This document shows, piece after piece, positions 37,625-46,245 of a stretch of 64,000 nt of DNA (position 1 is the stretch's first letter; every line of letters begins with the position of its first letter). The notes below the pieces were generated by a model. The model saw only the letters and a program-made list of their open reading frames with translations, had not been told where the DNA came from and did no database searches. The position numbers and the translations under genes were made by a program. The stretch comes from Leeia oryzae DSM 17879 (GTDB lineage: Bacteria; Pseudomonadota; Gammaproteobacteria; Burkholderiales; Leeiaceae): assembly GCF_000376945.1 (NCBI RefSeq), contig NZ_AQXU01000023.1, positions 62,001 through 126,000 on the forward strand, read 5' to 3'.

Positions 37625-38743
37625 ATGTCTCAACACGCGTTTTCTCCTGATAAAAATACCCACCTTTCACCGGCAGCCTGGTATGGCGCTACATTGCAGC
37701 AGCGCGGGTTTCATGCAGATGAAGCACAGGCCACCGCCATTGCCCAGCTGGAAGCGCTCTATCAGGAATTGCTGGTGTTCCGGCAGAAGCGTCATCGCAC
37801 ATTTGCCGCCATTCTGCCTTCGCCAAAACTGCCCAAAGGGCTGTATATGTGGGGTGGTGTTGGCAGGGGCAAGAGTTTCCTGATGGATGCCTTCTTTACC
37901 TGTCTGCCTTACAAGCGCAAAGTCCGGTTGCATTTCCACCATTTCATGTTCGATATCCATGCCGAGCTGAAAGCGTTAAAAGGCGAGGCAGATCCGCTGA
38001 TTACGGTTGCGGATAAACTGGCCAAAAAATATCGGGTCATCTGTTTTGATGAGTTTCATGTATCTGACATTGCTGATGCCATGATTCTGGGGCGTCTGAT
38101 GTCTGCCTTGTTTGAGCGTGGCGTGATTTTTGTCATGACATCAAATTACCCGCCTGATCAGCTGTACCCTAATGGATTGAAGCGTGAGAATTTTCTTCCG
38201 ACCATTGATCTGCTGAACCGGGAATTAAACGTGCTGAATGTGGATGGTGGACAGGATTACCGGCTACGGTCCCTGACCAAGATCCCGGTGTATTTGCCGA
38301 CTCAGGCCAGCGAGACCCAACAGCAGCTGGAAGAGATTTTTTCATCTGTCGCCACGGGTAAAGCACTAAAACCGGTGCTGCATATTGAAGGACGGACATT
38401 ACACCCGCTCAAGCTAGCACCCGGGGTTGTCTGGTTTGATTTTGCAACATTGTGTAAAAGTGCCAGATCGCAGGTGGATTATCTGGAATTGGCGCGGTCT
38501 AACCATACAATCATCTTGTCTTCTGTTCCACGCATGACATCGTCCATGTCTTCAGAAGCCCGGCGTTTTACCTGGCTTGTGGATGTTTGCTACGACCAGC
38601 GTGTAAAACTCTTTATTTCTGCCGATGTACCCGCCAGCGAGCTCTATACTGAAGGTAGTTTTGCTAATGAGTTCTTCCGCACGATTAGCCGGCTGGAAGA
38701 AATGCAAAGCAAAGAATATCTGGCATTGGCTCATCTGGGTTAA
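37625..38743 (+). CDS. zapE: Cell division protein ZapE (AFG1-like ATPase)
   Basis: ZapE is a cytoplasmic P-loop ATPase that joins the Z ring late in division and belongs to the AFG1/LACE1 family. The 372-residue protein has Walker A in GGVGRGKS (about residue 81), Walker B in VICFDEFHVSDI and a sensor segment MTSNYPP. The downstream region GVVWFDFATLC and SSEARRFTWLVDVCYD is typical. The ATG at 37625 lies 17 bases after pgpA, probably in the same operon. No terminator is recognised after it. Confidence 0.94.
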   Translation: MSQHAFSPDKNTHLSPAAWYGATLQQRGFHADEAQATAIAQLEALYQELLVFRQKRHRTFAAILPSPKLPKGLYMWGGVGRGKSFLMDAFFTCLPYKRKVRLHFHHFMFDIHAELKALKGEADPLITVADKLAKKYRVICFDEFHVSDIADAMILGRLMSALFERGVIFVMTSNYPPDQLYPNGLKRENFLPTIDLLNRELNVLNVDGGQDYRLRSLTKIPVYLPTQASETQQQLEEIFSSVATGKALKPVLHIEGRTLHPLKLAPGVVWFDFATLCKSARSQVDYLELARSNHTIILSSVPRMTSSMSSEARRFTWLVDVCYDQRVKLFISADVPASELYTEGSFANEFFRTISRLEEMQSKEYLALAHLG

Positions 38744-38845
38744 GTAGTGTGTAGCAGCACCCGGTTTATGAAGTGTTTGCAATGCGGCCTATCCGGTATG
38801 GCCTGGTATGAATAGGGATGCAGCGTCAAAGCTTGAGGAATGGCT

Positions 38846-40060
38846 ATGTTAACGAATGATAATCTACTCGTGGAACGCCCAAGATTGTTGATCGTGGATG
38901 ATTCGCGCATGGTCCGGGCATCTCTGAAAAAACATCTTGCAGATACATATGACCTGCTGGAAGAGGCGGACGGTGAGGCAGGGTGGGCACGCTTGACGCT
39001 GGATAACATGATTCAGCTGGTGATCAGTGATGTATCCATGCCCAAACTGGATGGCCATGCCTTGTTACAGCGCATCCGCTCATCTGAAGACCAGAGAATC
39101 CGCCGGGTACCTGTCATCATCATTTCCGGAGATGACGATGATGATGCAAAAAGTCATGCCGTATCGCTTGGGGCGAGTGATTTCATTACCAAATCTACAG
39201 ATCAGGTTGAGCTCCTGGCTCGCATCCAGTCGAATCTTGCCCGTTCAACCGCAGAAAAAGAATTGGTCGAGGCGCAGAAAACCATTGCGGAAGATGCGAC
39301 GACGGATGCTGTAACAGGGCTTTTTACAAGAAACAGCCTGATCAAGCAAGGCGACAAGCTGCTTGCCTATACTCGCAGGCATGATCAGGCCATGTCTGTT
39401 CTCTCGTTGACAATAGACCGGTTTGACGAGCTTTTAAACCGTTACCCGGAAGCCGTCTGTAACAAGATACTGCAACTGGTGGGCAAAATGCTGACTGGCA
39501 AGCTGCGTGGTGAAGACGTGGTGGCCCGTTGTGAGGATCAGCACTTTGTCATCGTGTTGCCGGTTGCGTCTTTGAATCAGGCACTGATTGCGGCTGACCG
39601 GATTTGCCAGTCTACCAGTGCCGCCAAAATCACCTTTAAAGGCGATACCATCAAATTGTCCTGTAGCATTGGTGTGGCTAGCCGGGATCAGATCGAGAAA
39701 GAACATGATTTCTTAAGTTTGTTATCGCTGGCGGTCGCCAGACGTAAACATGCACAAGATCAGGGGGGTAACTGGATTGAGGCAAATCTGGCAGTTGAAG
39801 TGGCCTCCACGGAGCCAGCTCCACTGCTGCCAATGTCTGCTGAGAACACAGTCAGTCCGGATGCGGGCCAGATCGAGTCTGACAATATCAAAATCCAGCA
39901 AGCCATTGACTGGCTAACGGCAGGCAGGCATGAAGAGGTTATTGCACACATGCCAGCACTCTTCCACGAGCTGCTGCCACTCTTGGAGCTCATGAATGCA
40001 TATTATGGTTTGGGTTTGCCGCTCGATGCGGCCAGACAGAAAATGCAAAACAACAGTTGA
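38846..40060 (+). CDS. Response regulator with degenerate GGDEF domain
   Basis: A 404-residue cytoplasmic protein. The receiver domain (about residues 11-130) has acidic residues Asp18 and Asp19, the phosphoacceptor Asp62 (SDVSMP) and Lys116. The second domain has the length and flanking pattern of GGDEF, but the signature reads EDQHF at 230-234, so cyclase activity is not expected. The RxxD inhibitory motif is kept as RGED at 221-224 with exact spacing, suggesting a cyclic-di-GMP receptor. About 90 residues of unknown helical sequence follow. ATG at 38846 is chosen because GAGGA lies six bases upstream; ATG at 38840 would abut it. Confidence 0.88.
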   Translation: MLTNDNLLVERPRLLIVDDSRMVRASLKKHLADTYDLLEEADGEAGWARLTLDNMIQLVISDVSMPKLDGHALLQRIRSSEDQRIRRVPVIIISGDDDDDAKSHAVSLGASDFITKSTDQVELLARIQSNLARSTAEKELVEAQKTIAEDATTDAVTGLFTRNSLIKQGDKLLAYTRRHDQAMSVLSLTIDRFDELLNRYPEAVCNKILQLVGKMLTGKLRGEDVVARCEDQHFVIVLPVASLNQALIAADRICQSTSAAKITFKGDTIKLSCSIGVASRDQIEKEHDFLSLLSLAVARRKHAQDQGGNWIEANLAVEVASTEPAPLLPMSAENTVSPDAGQIESDNIKIQQAIDWLTAGRHEEVIAHMPALFHELLPLLELMNAYYGLGLPLDAARQKMQNNS

Positions 40061-40080
40061 TGTGTGTGACGTCTGGTTGA

Positions 40081-40120
40081 AAAAAATACCCCGGAGAATC
40101 ATGTCTACCGGGGTATTTTT
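40081..40120. terminator. Bidirectional terminator after the receiver-GGDEF gene and DUF3106 gene
   Basis: TACCCCGG (40087-40094) pairs with CCGGGGTA (40108-40115); A6 precedes and T5 follows. The 13-base loop is AT-rich. It overlaps the stop codon of the converging DUF3106 gene, so both genes can end here. Confidence 0.9.
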
Positions 40121-40553
40121 ATGGTGCTGTACTGGCAGCGACAGGCTTGGGTGGTATTAACTTCTTTGCTGGTTTAGCTGAAGCCGCACTTTCTTTCTGC
40201 TGCTTACTAATTGTTTTTTGCTGCTGTACTGGCAAGGCTTTGTATTTCAGGTATTGTTCCCGGGCTTTTTTGCGTTGCTCGGGGGTCATGGCTACCCATT
40301 GCTTTAGCCTCTTTTGCAGTCTTTCTTGCTGTTCTTTCGGCAGAGAGTCATATCGCGAAGCAATACCCAGCATGCTGTTGCGTTGATGCTCTCCCAGTTT
40401 TCCCCAGTCATTGGCCAGCGGTGCTAGCACCGATTTTTGCTTACTGGTCAGTTGGGACCAGGATGCCGGCGCTTCTGGCGTGACGGCCACAGCTAAGCCA
40501 GACCACAAGCCAAGCACCAATATCAGGAAGGATTGCGTGTATCTTCTAGCCAT
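40119..40553 (-). CDS. DUF3106 periplasmic protein
   Basis: A 144-residue protein with a signal peptide (basic start, hydrophobic core, cleavage near residue 23 after AVA) and a charged, helical mature part. Two segments, QLTSKQKSVLAPL and AMTPEQRKKAREQ, resemble the LTxxQ repeats of the Spy/CpxP periplasmic proteins, and a Lys/Pro/Ala-rich tail follows. It belongs to DUF3106, usually found with a sigma factor and a DUF3619 gene, as here. The start overlaps the DUF3619 gene by 31 bases. A role as periplasmic sensor or chaperone-like part of the sigma system is my inference. Confidence 0.82.
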   Translation of the reverse strand: MARRYTQSFLILVLGLWSGLAVAVTPEAPASWSQLTSKQKSVLAPLANDWGKLGEHQRNSMLGIASRYDSLPKEQQERLQKRLKQWVAMTPEQRKKAREQYLKYKALPVQQQKTISKQQKESAASAKPAKKLIPPKPVAASTAP

Positions 40554-40900
40554 TTGGAAAACTGTTCATCCAGATATGCGTGAGGTGGAAGCTCATCAGT
40601 TAATAATTGAGTATCGACGTCAACTTGGTCTTGGGTGTCCTGAGCGGTCATCCACCAGCCCGCCCCAATCGCCAGTGTGAGCAGACAAGCGCTCGCAGAA
40701 TAGGCAAACGGGTGTTGTGCCAGATGCAGGACGTGGGAAACTTTCCACCATGTACTGCGTTCTTCTGCCGGTTTGTATTGGCTGAGGGCGGATTGTCTTG
40801 CTGTGGCCAGACGCAATTGCAAGCGCTCGGATTCATTCTCAAGGCGATGATCCAGCGCGGCTTTTACTAGCCGGGCTGTGTGCTGATGCGAATCAGTCAT
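40523..40900 (-). CDS. DUF3619 membrane protein, putative anti-sigma factor
   Basis: A 125-residue protein with a cytoplasmic N-terminal part of about 65 residues, one membrane segment (about residues 70-92, ASACLLTLAIGAGWWM) and a short acidic periplasmic tail. This single-pass layout and the location directly after a sigma factor gene suggest an anti-sigma factor, though it has no recognisable zinc-binding HxxxCxxC motif. ATG at 40900 is well supported by AAGGAG seven bases upstream. It overlaps the sigma gene stop by eight bases, so the two are translationally coupled. A longer frame reaching 40921 lacks a good signal. Confidence 0.82.
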   Translation of the reverse strand: MTDSHQHTARLVKAALDHRLENESERLQLRLATARQSALSQYKPAEERSTWWKVSHVLHLAQHPFAYSASACLLTLAIGAGWWMTAQDTQDQVDVDTQLLTDELPPHAYLDEQFSKWLEDTRNPS

Positions 40901-41465
40901 GATCTGTCTCCTTGATGCCATGTTCCGATAGCCATTGTGTCAGACTGGCATTGGCCCTGGCACAGTGTGTTTTTACGCTGCCTTCCGAGCACCCCATCAG
41001 GGCGGCCGTGGTGGCAACATCGTGTTCTTCCCAGTAACGGAGCAGGAATGCTTCTCGCTGTCGTGCTGGCAGCCGGGCTAAGCCGGCTTCAATAATGTTG
41101 ATGGTTTGCTGGTTACCCAGCATCTTGCGCGGATCTTGCCCGTAGGAAGACTCACTTTCAACGGTGGATAGCAGGTCCACTTCATCATCATCGTCTTCTT
41201 TGGTGAAGAGACTGAACGGCAGTACCCAGAAATTCCGGACCTTTTGCCGACGATGGTGATCGGTAATCACGTTTTGCAATATACGATGAAAAAGCATGGG
41301 TAGCTCTTCCACCGGTTTGTCCTGGTATTTGTCTACCAGCTTCAGCATGGCATCCTGAACCAGGTCTAGCGCAGTATCTTCATGCTGTACGGCTAATCGT
41401 GCGTGTCTGTAGGCGCGTTTTTCTATATCAACAAGAAATTGCGACAGTTCTGCTCTACTAGCCAT
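40893..41465 (-). CDS. ECF-type sigma-70 family RNA polymerase sigma factor
   Basis: A 190-residue alternative sigma factor with region 2 (ALDLVQDAMLKLVDKY, LPMLFHRILQNVITDHHRR) and region 4 (LARLPARQREAFLLRYWEEHDVATTAALMGCSEGSVKTH), joined by an acidic linker with EDDDDE. It lacks regions 1.1 and 3, as expected for the ECF group. It is the first gene of a three-gene unit with DUF3619 and DUF3106 products that probably hold it at the membrane until a signal arrives. The start at 41465 has only a weak Shine-Dalgarno. ECF promoters cannot be predicted with confidence here. Confidence 0.93.
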   Translation of the reverse strand: MASRAELSQFLVDIEKRAYRHARLAVQHEDTALDLVQDAMLKLVDKYQDKPVEELPMLFHRILQNVITDHHRRQKVRNFWVLPFSLFTKEDDDDEVDLLSTVESESSYGQDPRKMLGNQQTINIIEAGLARLPARQREAFLLRYWEEHDVATTAALMGCSEGSVKTHCARANASLTQWLSEHGIKETDHD

Positions 41466-41792
41466 TTGGCAAGGCCTTCTGGCAACAATCTGATGTTTCT
41501 TTGTCTTTTAAACGTAACACAATAAATCCGGTTGACATGAAATTAAGATAATAGTGATTTACATAAACTTTTCAAGAGGCCGAATAGTATGAGCTTTGCC
41601 GGTTTTTGGCTATCAAAACATAATAGGCCATGCGGGTGTTGTTGTCAGGGGCAACAAGGTAAAATGTCATACTTAATGTCATGTATGGACCCAAGTCCAT
41701 TCGTGTGTAGTAGAGGCCAAAAAGATGAGGTGCACCAGCCGCAGGGGCGGCCATGGTGTGACCACATCATACAGACAAGTTAGGTAGAGCGG
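41466..41792. other. Divergent intergenic region between the sigma factor and rnhA
   Basis: These 327 bases hold no supported gene; two frames of about 60 codons on opposite strands have no family-like sequence or Shine-Dalgarno. TTGACA occurs at 41532-41537 on the plus strand without a convincing -10 box, and a TTGTTG/CAACAA hairpin lies near 41640-41660. The region should contain the promoters of both flanking genes. Confidence 0.5.
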
Positions 41793-42233
41793 GTGTCAGA
41801 TACAATCGTCAATATTTATACCGATGGGGCCTGTAAGGGCAATCCGGGCCCTGGCGGGTGGGGCGCCATTTTGTGCTACGGCGCTTCCCGAAAAGAGATT
41901 TTTGGCGGAGAGCCGGAAACGACCAACAACCGGATGGAAATGACAGCGGTCATCGAGTCGTTAAGCTTGCTAAAACGCCCTTGCACGATTCATATCCACA
42001 CTGACTCGCAATATGTCTTGAAAGGCATGAGTGAATGGTTGAAGGGCTGGAAAGCCAGGGGCTGGAAAACAGCGTCCAAAGAACCGGTGAAGAATGTGGA
42101 TCTCTGGCAAAAACTGGATGCGCTGGTACAAACGCATGATGTGACCTGGCATTGGGTCAAGGGCCATGCGGGCCATCCCATGAATGAAAGAGCAGATGAA
42201 CTGGCTAATCAGGGCGTCGCCTCCCTCGGCTGA
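41793..42233 (+). CDS. rnhA: Ribonuclease HI
   Basis: RNase HI cuts RNA in RNA-DNA hybrids, removing primers and R-loops. The 146-residue protein carries the catalytic acids Asp11 ([16 protein letters not shown]), Glu49 (NNRMEMTA) and Asp71 (HTDSQYV), plus the His/Asp region near the end ([15 protein letters not shown]). The frame opens with GTG at 41793, which gives the family start [20 protein letters not shown] is upstream. dnaQ follows 78 bases downstream, the very common rnhA-dnaQ pair, here in the same orientation. Confidence 0.97.
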   Translation: MSDTIVNIYTDGACKGNPGPGGWGAILCYGASRKEIFGGEPETTNNRMEMTAVIESLSLLKRPCTIHIHTDSQYVLKGMSEWLKGWKARGWKTASKEPVKNVDLWQKLDALVQTHDVTWHWVKGHAGHPMNERADELANQGVASLG

Positions 42234-42311
42234 TATCAAAACGGGTGCGGGACGAGGTAACGGTCCGCACTTGGGTTCACTGGATAATAATTTACGTAAA
42301 GAGCACCAAAC

Positions 42312-43040
42312 ATGCGTCAAATTGTACTGGATACAGAAACAACCGGCCTGGACCATAAGCAAGGCAACCGGATTCTTGAACTGGCCTGTGTAGAGCTTTC
42401 TGATCGCAGGCTAACGAACCGGCATTTGCACTTGTACATCAATCCGGAACGGGAATCGGAAGAGGGGGCATTGCGTGTCCACGGCATTACCAGCGAGTTT
42501 CTGGCTGACAAACCCAAATTTGCAGAGATTGTGGATGATTTTATCCGCTTTGTAGAGGGTGCCGAGTTAGTGATTCACAATGCACCGTTTGACATTGGCT
42601 TCCTGAATGCAGAGCTGTCGCGCCTGGGCAAACCATTGATTGCGGATATCTGTCCATCAGTATTGGATACATTGGCCATGGCGAAGGATCTGCGTCCTGG
42701 CAAGCGAAACAATCTGGATGCGTTGTGTCGGGATTACGGCATTGATAACTCTAACCGTACTTTGCACGGCGCGTTACTGGATGCGGAGCTGCTGGCGGAT
42801 GTATATCTGCAAATGACGCGTGGCCAGGATAGCCTGGTGATGGACCTGGAGGGTGAAAAAACCGTTCAGCTAACGGGGGACATGGTCATTGATCTGAAAG
42901 CACGACCCAAGGTCAGGCAGATCCGTGAAGACGAGATCCAGGCTCATCAGGAATACCTTGAAGGGCTGGAAAAAGCCAATAAAGCACCTTCTGTATGGGT
43001 GCAACTGTTGACGCCTCCTGCCGCAGAAGCCGAGGCATGA
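42312..43040 (+). CDS. dnaQ: DNA polymerase III epsilon subunit
   Basis: DnaQ is the 3'-5' proofreading exonuclease of the replicative polymerase. The 242-residue protein has the DEDD motifs: LDTETTG (Asp7, Glu9), HNAPFDIGFL and HGALLDAELLADVY. A C-terminal tail of about 60 residues would contact the alpha subunit. The ATG at 42312 is the family start MRQIVLDTETTG. The stop overlaps the ispD start as ATGA, so ispD is translationally coupled. The gene is close to gloB and the methyltransferase gene that usually accompany rnhA-dnaQ. Confidence 0.97.
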   Translation: MRQIVLDTETTGLDHKQGNRILELACVELSDRRLTNRHLHLYINPERESEEGALRVHGITSEFLADKPKFAEIVDDFIRFVEGAELVIHNAPFDIGFLNAELSRLGKPLIADICPSVLDTLAMAKDLRPGKRNNLDALCRDYGIDNSNRTLHGALLDAELLADVYLQMTRGQDSLVMDLEGEKTVQLTGDMVIDLKARPKVRQIREDEIQAHQEYLEGLEKANKAPSVWVQLLTPPAAEAEA

Positions 43041-43723
43041 AGACTGGCACGCGATTTGTCGGCCTTGTACCTGCAGCCGGTGTGGGTAGCCGGATGAATG
43101 CGGACAGACCCAAGCAATATTTGCTGGTGAAACAGCATCCGGTGTTATGGCATACGGTCAATGCATTGCTGGCGGATCGTCGTATAGAACAAGTCGTGGT
43201 AGTGATCGCCCCGGATGACCCTTGGTTTGACCGGTTTGACTGGTCTGGCCTGCCCGGCATGCAGGTGGTTCGATGTGGTGGGGCCAGCAGGGCTGAGAGT
43301 GTTCGTAATGGTTTGCGGTACCTTGCGAATGACTACGCGTCATCGGACTGGGTGCTGGTTCACGATGCAGCCCGTCCATGTCTGGGGTACGATCATCTTA
43401 AATCTCTGATGGATACGCTGCACCAGCACGATGTGGGCGGGATTCTGGCGGTGCCGGTGCCGGATACAGTCAAGCAGAGCAGGGATGGTGTACTGATTTC
43501 TGCCACGGTACCAAGAGCTGACTTGTGGCTGGCACAGACGCCGCAAATGTTCCACTTGGGTATGCTGTCTGCCGCACATGCTGGTGATTTGTCTGCCATT
43601 ACCGATGAAGCCTCCGCGATGGAGCAGGCCGGTTTTGTGCCGGCGCTGGTTCTTGGGAGCCGTAACAACCTGAAAGTGACTTTCCCTGAAGATTTGCAAG
43701 TGGTTGAAGCACTCTTAACGTAA
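43037..43723 (+). CDS. ispD: 2-C-methyl-D-erythritol 4-phosphate cytidylyltransferase
   Basis: IspD couples CTP to methylerythritol phosphate in the non-mevalonate isoprenoid pathway. The 228-residue protein has the nucleotide-binding loop VPAAGVGSRMNADRPKQY, the GGASRAESVRNGL segment, VHDAARPC with the metal-binding Asp, and DEASAMEQAG and KVTFPEDLQ near the end. ATG at 43037 is chosen on the family start and its four-base overlap with dnaQ; an upstream ATG would run through the dnaQ end. ispF, which often follows ispD, is not next to it: the neighbour is a ypfJ-type protease gene. Confidence 0.96.
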   Translation: MKTGTRFVGLVPAAGVGSRMNADRPKQYLLVKQHPVLWHTVNALLADRRIEQVVVVIAPDDPWFDRFDWSGLPGMQVVRCGGASRAESVRNGLRYLANDYASSDWVLVHDAARPCLGYDHLKSLMDTLHQHDVGGILAVPVPDTVKQSRDGVLISATVPRADLWLAQTPQMFHLGMLSAAHAGDLSAITDEASAMEQAGFVPALVLGSRNNLKVTFPEDLQVVEALLT

Positions 43724-43742
43724 AACGCACAGGAGTAACCCC

Positions 43743-44642
43743 ATGAAATGGGATGAAATGCGTCGCAGTGACGAAGTGGAAGACCGTCGGGACGAGCGCG
43801 GTGGTTTTGGCCTTGGGGGTGGCGGCGGGTTTTCCGGCTTTGGCGGGTTTCGCTTGAGCGGTACAGCCATCATTATTGTCATTGTGGTGAGCGTGTTGCT
43901 TGGCAAGAACCCGTTAGTGATTCTTTCATATTTGCAGGGCGGTAGCCCGGTTCAGGTTACTCAGCATGCGGCACCGACACAGGCTAAAGCGCCTCCAGTA
44001 GAGGATCAGACCGCGCAGATGGTACGCGCAGTACTGGGCGATACCGAGGATGTCTGGGGAAAACTGTTTGCGGAGGCGGGCAAAACCTATACGCGCCCCC
44101 GATTGGTATTATTTCGCGGCGCTGTTCAGTCTGCTTGCGGGCGTGCGACCTCTGCGGTGGGGCCCTTTTATTGTTCCGGAGATCAAAAGGTTTTTATTGA
44201 TCTCGAATTCTTTGATGAATTGCATCAGCGTTTTGGTGCGCCGGGGGATTTTGCGCAAGCGTATGTCATTGCACATGAAGTAGGTCACCACGTACAGAAT
44301 CTGATAGGCGTGACTCAGCAAGTGGCCGAAAAAGGCGATGGTGCCTCTGAGAAAGTCCGCAATGCGCTTTCTGTAAGACAAGAGCTGCAAGCAGATTGCT
44401 TTGCCGGAGTATGGGGGCATTCTGCCCAGTCCAGAAACCTGCTGGAAGCGGGTGATCTCGATGAGGCACTACGGGCTGCCAACGCAATTGGTGATGATCG
44501 GCTGCAGCAAGAGGCTCAAGGACACGTATCACCGGACTCGTTTACCCATGGAACCTCTGCACAGCGGATTCATTGGTTTAAGGTCGGGTTTGAATCCGGT
44601 CAGATCAGTCAGTGCAACACGTTCAAGGTTGCACATTTATAA
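43743..44642 (+). CDS. ypfJ: YpfJ-type neutral zinc metallopeptidase
   Basis: A 299-residue protein of the YpfJ/KPN_02809 family. The N-terminal part is acidic and then Gly/Phe-rich (about residues 20-37), followed by one membrane segment (about 41-54). The bulk probably faces the periplasm. It includes PFYCSGDQKVFIDLEFF, the zinc motif HEVGH at 178-182, and QELQADCFAGVW as the likely third-ligand region, with HGTSAQRIHWFKVGF near the end. AGGAG lies seven bases before the ATG at 43743. Its targets are unknown. It follows ispD by 19 bases and converges on gloB. Confidence 0.9.
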   Translation: MKWDEMRRSDEVEDRRDERGGFGLGGGGGFSGFGGFRLSGTAIIIVIVVSVLLGKNPLVILSYLQGGSPVQVTQHAAPTQAKAPPVEDQTAQMVRAVLGDTEDVWGKLFAEAGKTYTRPRLVLFRGAVQSACGRATSAVGPFYCSGDQKVFIDLEFFDELHQRFGAPGDFAQAYVIAHEVGHHVQNLIGVTQQVAEKGDGASEKVRNALSVRQELQADCFAGVWGHSAQSRNLLEAGDLDEALRAANAIGDDRLQQEAQGHVSPDSFTHGTSAQRIHWFKVGFESGQISQCNTFKVAHL

Positions 44643-44658
44643 GTGAATCCAGTGCAGG

Positions 44659-45423
44659 CTAAAACGTGTCTTTCCACTGACGTAGCAGGGTAAAGACGTC
44701 TGTGGCATCTTGAGGCGATTGATAGGAATGCTGACTGACTGCGTATTCAACCTCTGGGGTGTGGCATCGCAGGAATGGATTGGTCGCTTTTTCCAGAGAG
44801 AGTAACGATGGAATCGTGGGTTGCAGTTGCTCGCGTTTGTGGGAATCGGCAGCGATCCGCTGCTTTAGCTGCTGATTATCCGGCATGACCGCAAGTGCAA
44901 ACTTCAAATTGGCCAGCGTGTATTCATGAGCACAGCAGATCTGGGTGTCATCCGGCAATTGGCTGATTTTCTGCAAAGACTGATAAAAAGAACGCGCATC
45001 CCCATCAAAAATACGGCCGCAGCCAGCACCAAACAGCGTGTCGCCGCAAAATAACCAGGGACTCAGGTGATAGGCGATATGATCACCGGTATGTCCTGGA
45101 ACATTCAGGACGCGGCAAGGATGTCCCAGAATCTCCAGGTGGTCTGGCTCTGTGACCGCTATGGTCCTAAAACCGGTAAATCGTTCGCTACCCGGTGCGT
45201 AGACCTGTGCAGATGGATACTCTTCTCGCAATTTCATGATGCCGGCAGTATGATCACCATGATGGTGTGTGCAAAGAATGGCATCCAGACTCAAGTGATG
45301 CGCTTGCAAGAAATGAAGTACCTGCGCTGTTTCACCGGGGTCGACGACAACTGCGTGCACATTATCATGAACAAGCCAGATATAATTATCATTCAAGGCA
45401 GGTAAGGTAACGAGAGTCAACAT
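44659..45423 (-). CDS. gloB: Hydroxyacylglutathione hydrolase (glyoxalase II)
   Basis: GloB hydrolyses S-D-lactoylglutathione to lactate and glutathione, the second step of methylglyoxal detoxification. The 254-residue metallo-beta-lactamase-fold protein has the metal motif THHHGDH at 52-58, further ligands in VPGHTGDHIAY and FCGDTLFGAGCGR, and CAHEYT. The ATG at 45423 gives the family start MLTLVTLPALNDNYIW. That codon overlaps the start of the divergent methyltransferase gene by two bases; a start at 45459 is possible but adds residues foreign to the family. No Shine-Dalgarno is seen for either. Confidence 0.95.
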   Translation of the reverse strand: MLTLVTLPALNDNYIWLVHDNVHAVVVDPGETAQVLHFLQAHHLSLDAILCTHHHGDHTAGIMKLREEYPSAQVYAPGSERFTGFRTIAVTEPDHLEILGHPCRVLNVPGHTGDHIAYHLSPWLFCGDTLFGAGCGRIFDGDARSFYQSLQKISQLPDDTQICCAHEYTLANLKFALAVMPDNQQLKQRIAADSHKREQLQPTIPSLLSLEKATNPFLRCHTPEVEYAVSQHSYQSPQDATDVFTLLRQWKDTF

Positions 45424-46228
45424 GGCGGAATGGTCTGGAAAAAGTTCATCGTTATCCATGCAGCAGTGGGCAGACTGGCTTGCCAGTCCCTTGGGCCAAT
45501 ATCTGCTGTCAGTAGAAGCTCACTGGTTTTGCAATACCATGGAAAACCAGTACGGGTACACCGCAATTCAATTGGGTACCACACAGGTCAATTTACTCGC
45601 TACCTGTAAAATCCGTCAACGAATATTAGCGGGGCAAGGGCAGGGCGTGCATGTGGTTGCAGACCCGCTGAACATGCCGTTTGCCAGCAGCAGCGTGGAT
45701 GTGCTGGTCTTGCCGCATGTACTGGATTTTAGTGCTGATCCGCATCAGGTCCTGAGAGAGGCGCAGCGTGTTCTGGTGCCGGAAGGACGCATCCTGATTT
45801 CCGGTTTTAACCCGTTCAGTCTCTGGGGTGCGCGGCGCTGGCTCGGAAAACGCAACATTCCCTGGGCAGGCAATTTTATCCGTTTACCCAGGGTCAAAGA
45901 CTGGTTATCGCTGCTGAATTTCCGCATTCGGACCAGTGCGATGGGGGCTTACATTCCACCTTCAAAACAGCGTCAATGGCAAAAGCGGTTTATGCGGCTG
46001 GAATCGGCCGGAGACCGCTGGTGGCCGGGTCTGGGCGCCATTTATTTTCTGGAAGCGACCAAGCAGGTGTATGGCATGCGGCTAACCGGCTTGCTAGAGC
46101 GCCAAGGTATTCGGCAGACCAGACCTTCCAGATTAAAGCTGGTGACCGGAAAACATGAATTACCCGTTTCCAGACTGATTTCCGAGCAGTTTTCACCGCA
46201 GGATACAACCCTCAGTCCGGATGAATAG
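45422..46228 (+). CDS. SAM-dependent methyltransferase next to gloB
   Basis: A 268-residue protein with a methyltransferase core of reduced form: the acidic loop VVADPLNMPFASSSVDVLVLPHVLDFSADPHQVLREAQRVL-like region spans about residues 75-118, followed by EGRILISGFNPFSLWG. The FNPFSLWG segment is typical of the uncharacterised methyltransferases encoded between gloB and rnhA in many proteobacteria. Motif I is weak. ATG at 45422 has GAGAG upstream; ATG at 45458 is an alternative that would remove the overlap with gloB. The substrate is unknown. It converges on the MFS gene, 17 bases away. Confidence 0.85.
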   Translation: MAEWSGKSSSLSMQQWADWLASPLGQYLLSVEAHWFCNTMENQYGYTAIQLGTTQVNLLATCKIRQRILAGQGQGVHVVADPLNMPFASSSVDVLVLPHVLDFSADPHQVLREAQRVLVPEGRILISGFNPFSLWGARRWLGKRNIPWAGNFIRLPRVKDWLSLLNFRIRTSAMGAYIPPSKQRQWQKRFMRLESAGDRWWPGLGAIYFLEATKQVYGMRLTGLLERQGIRQTRPSRLKLVTGKHELPVSRLISEQFSPQDTTLSPDE

Positions 46229-46245
46229 AGCTTCCGCCCGTTTAT

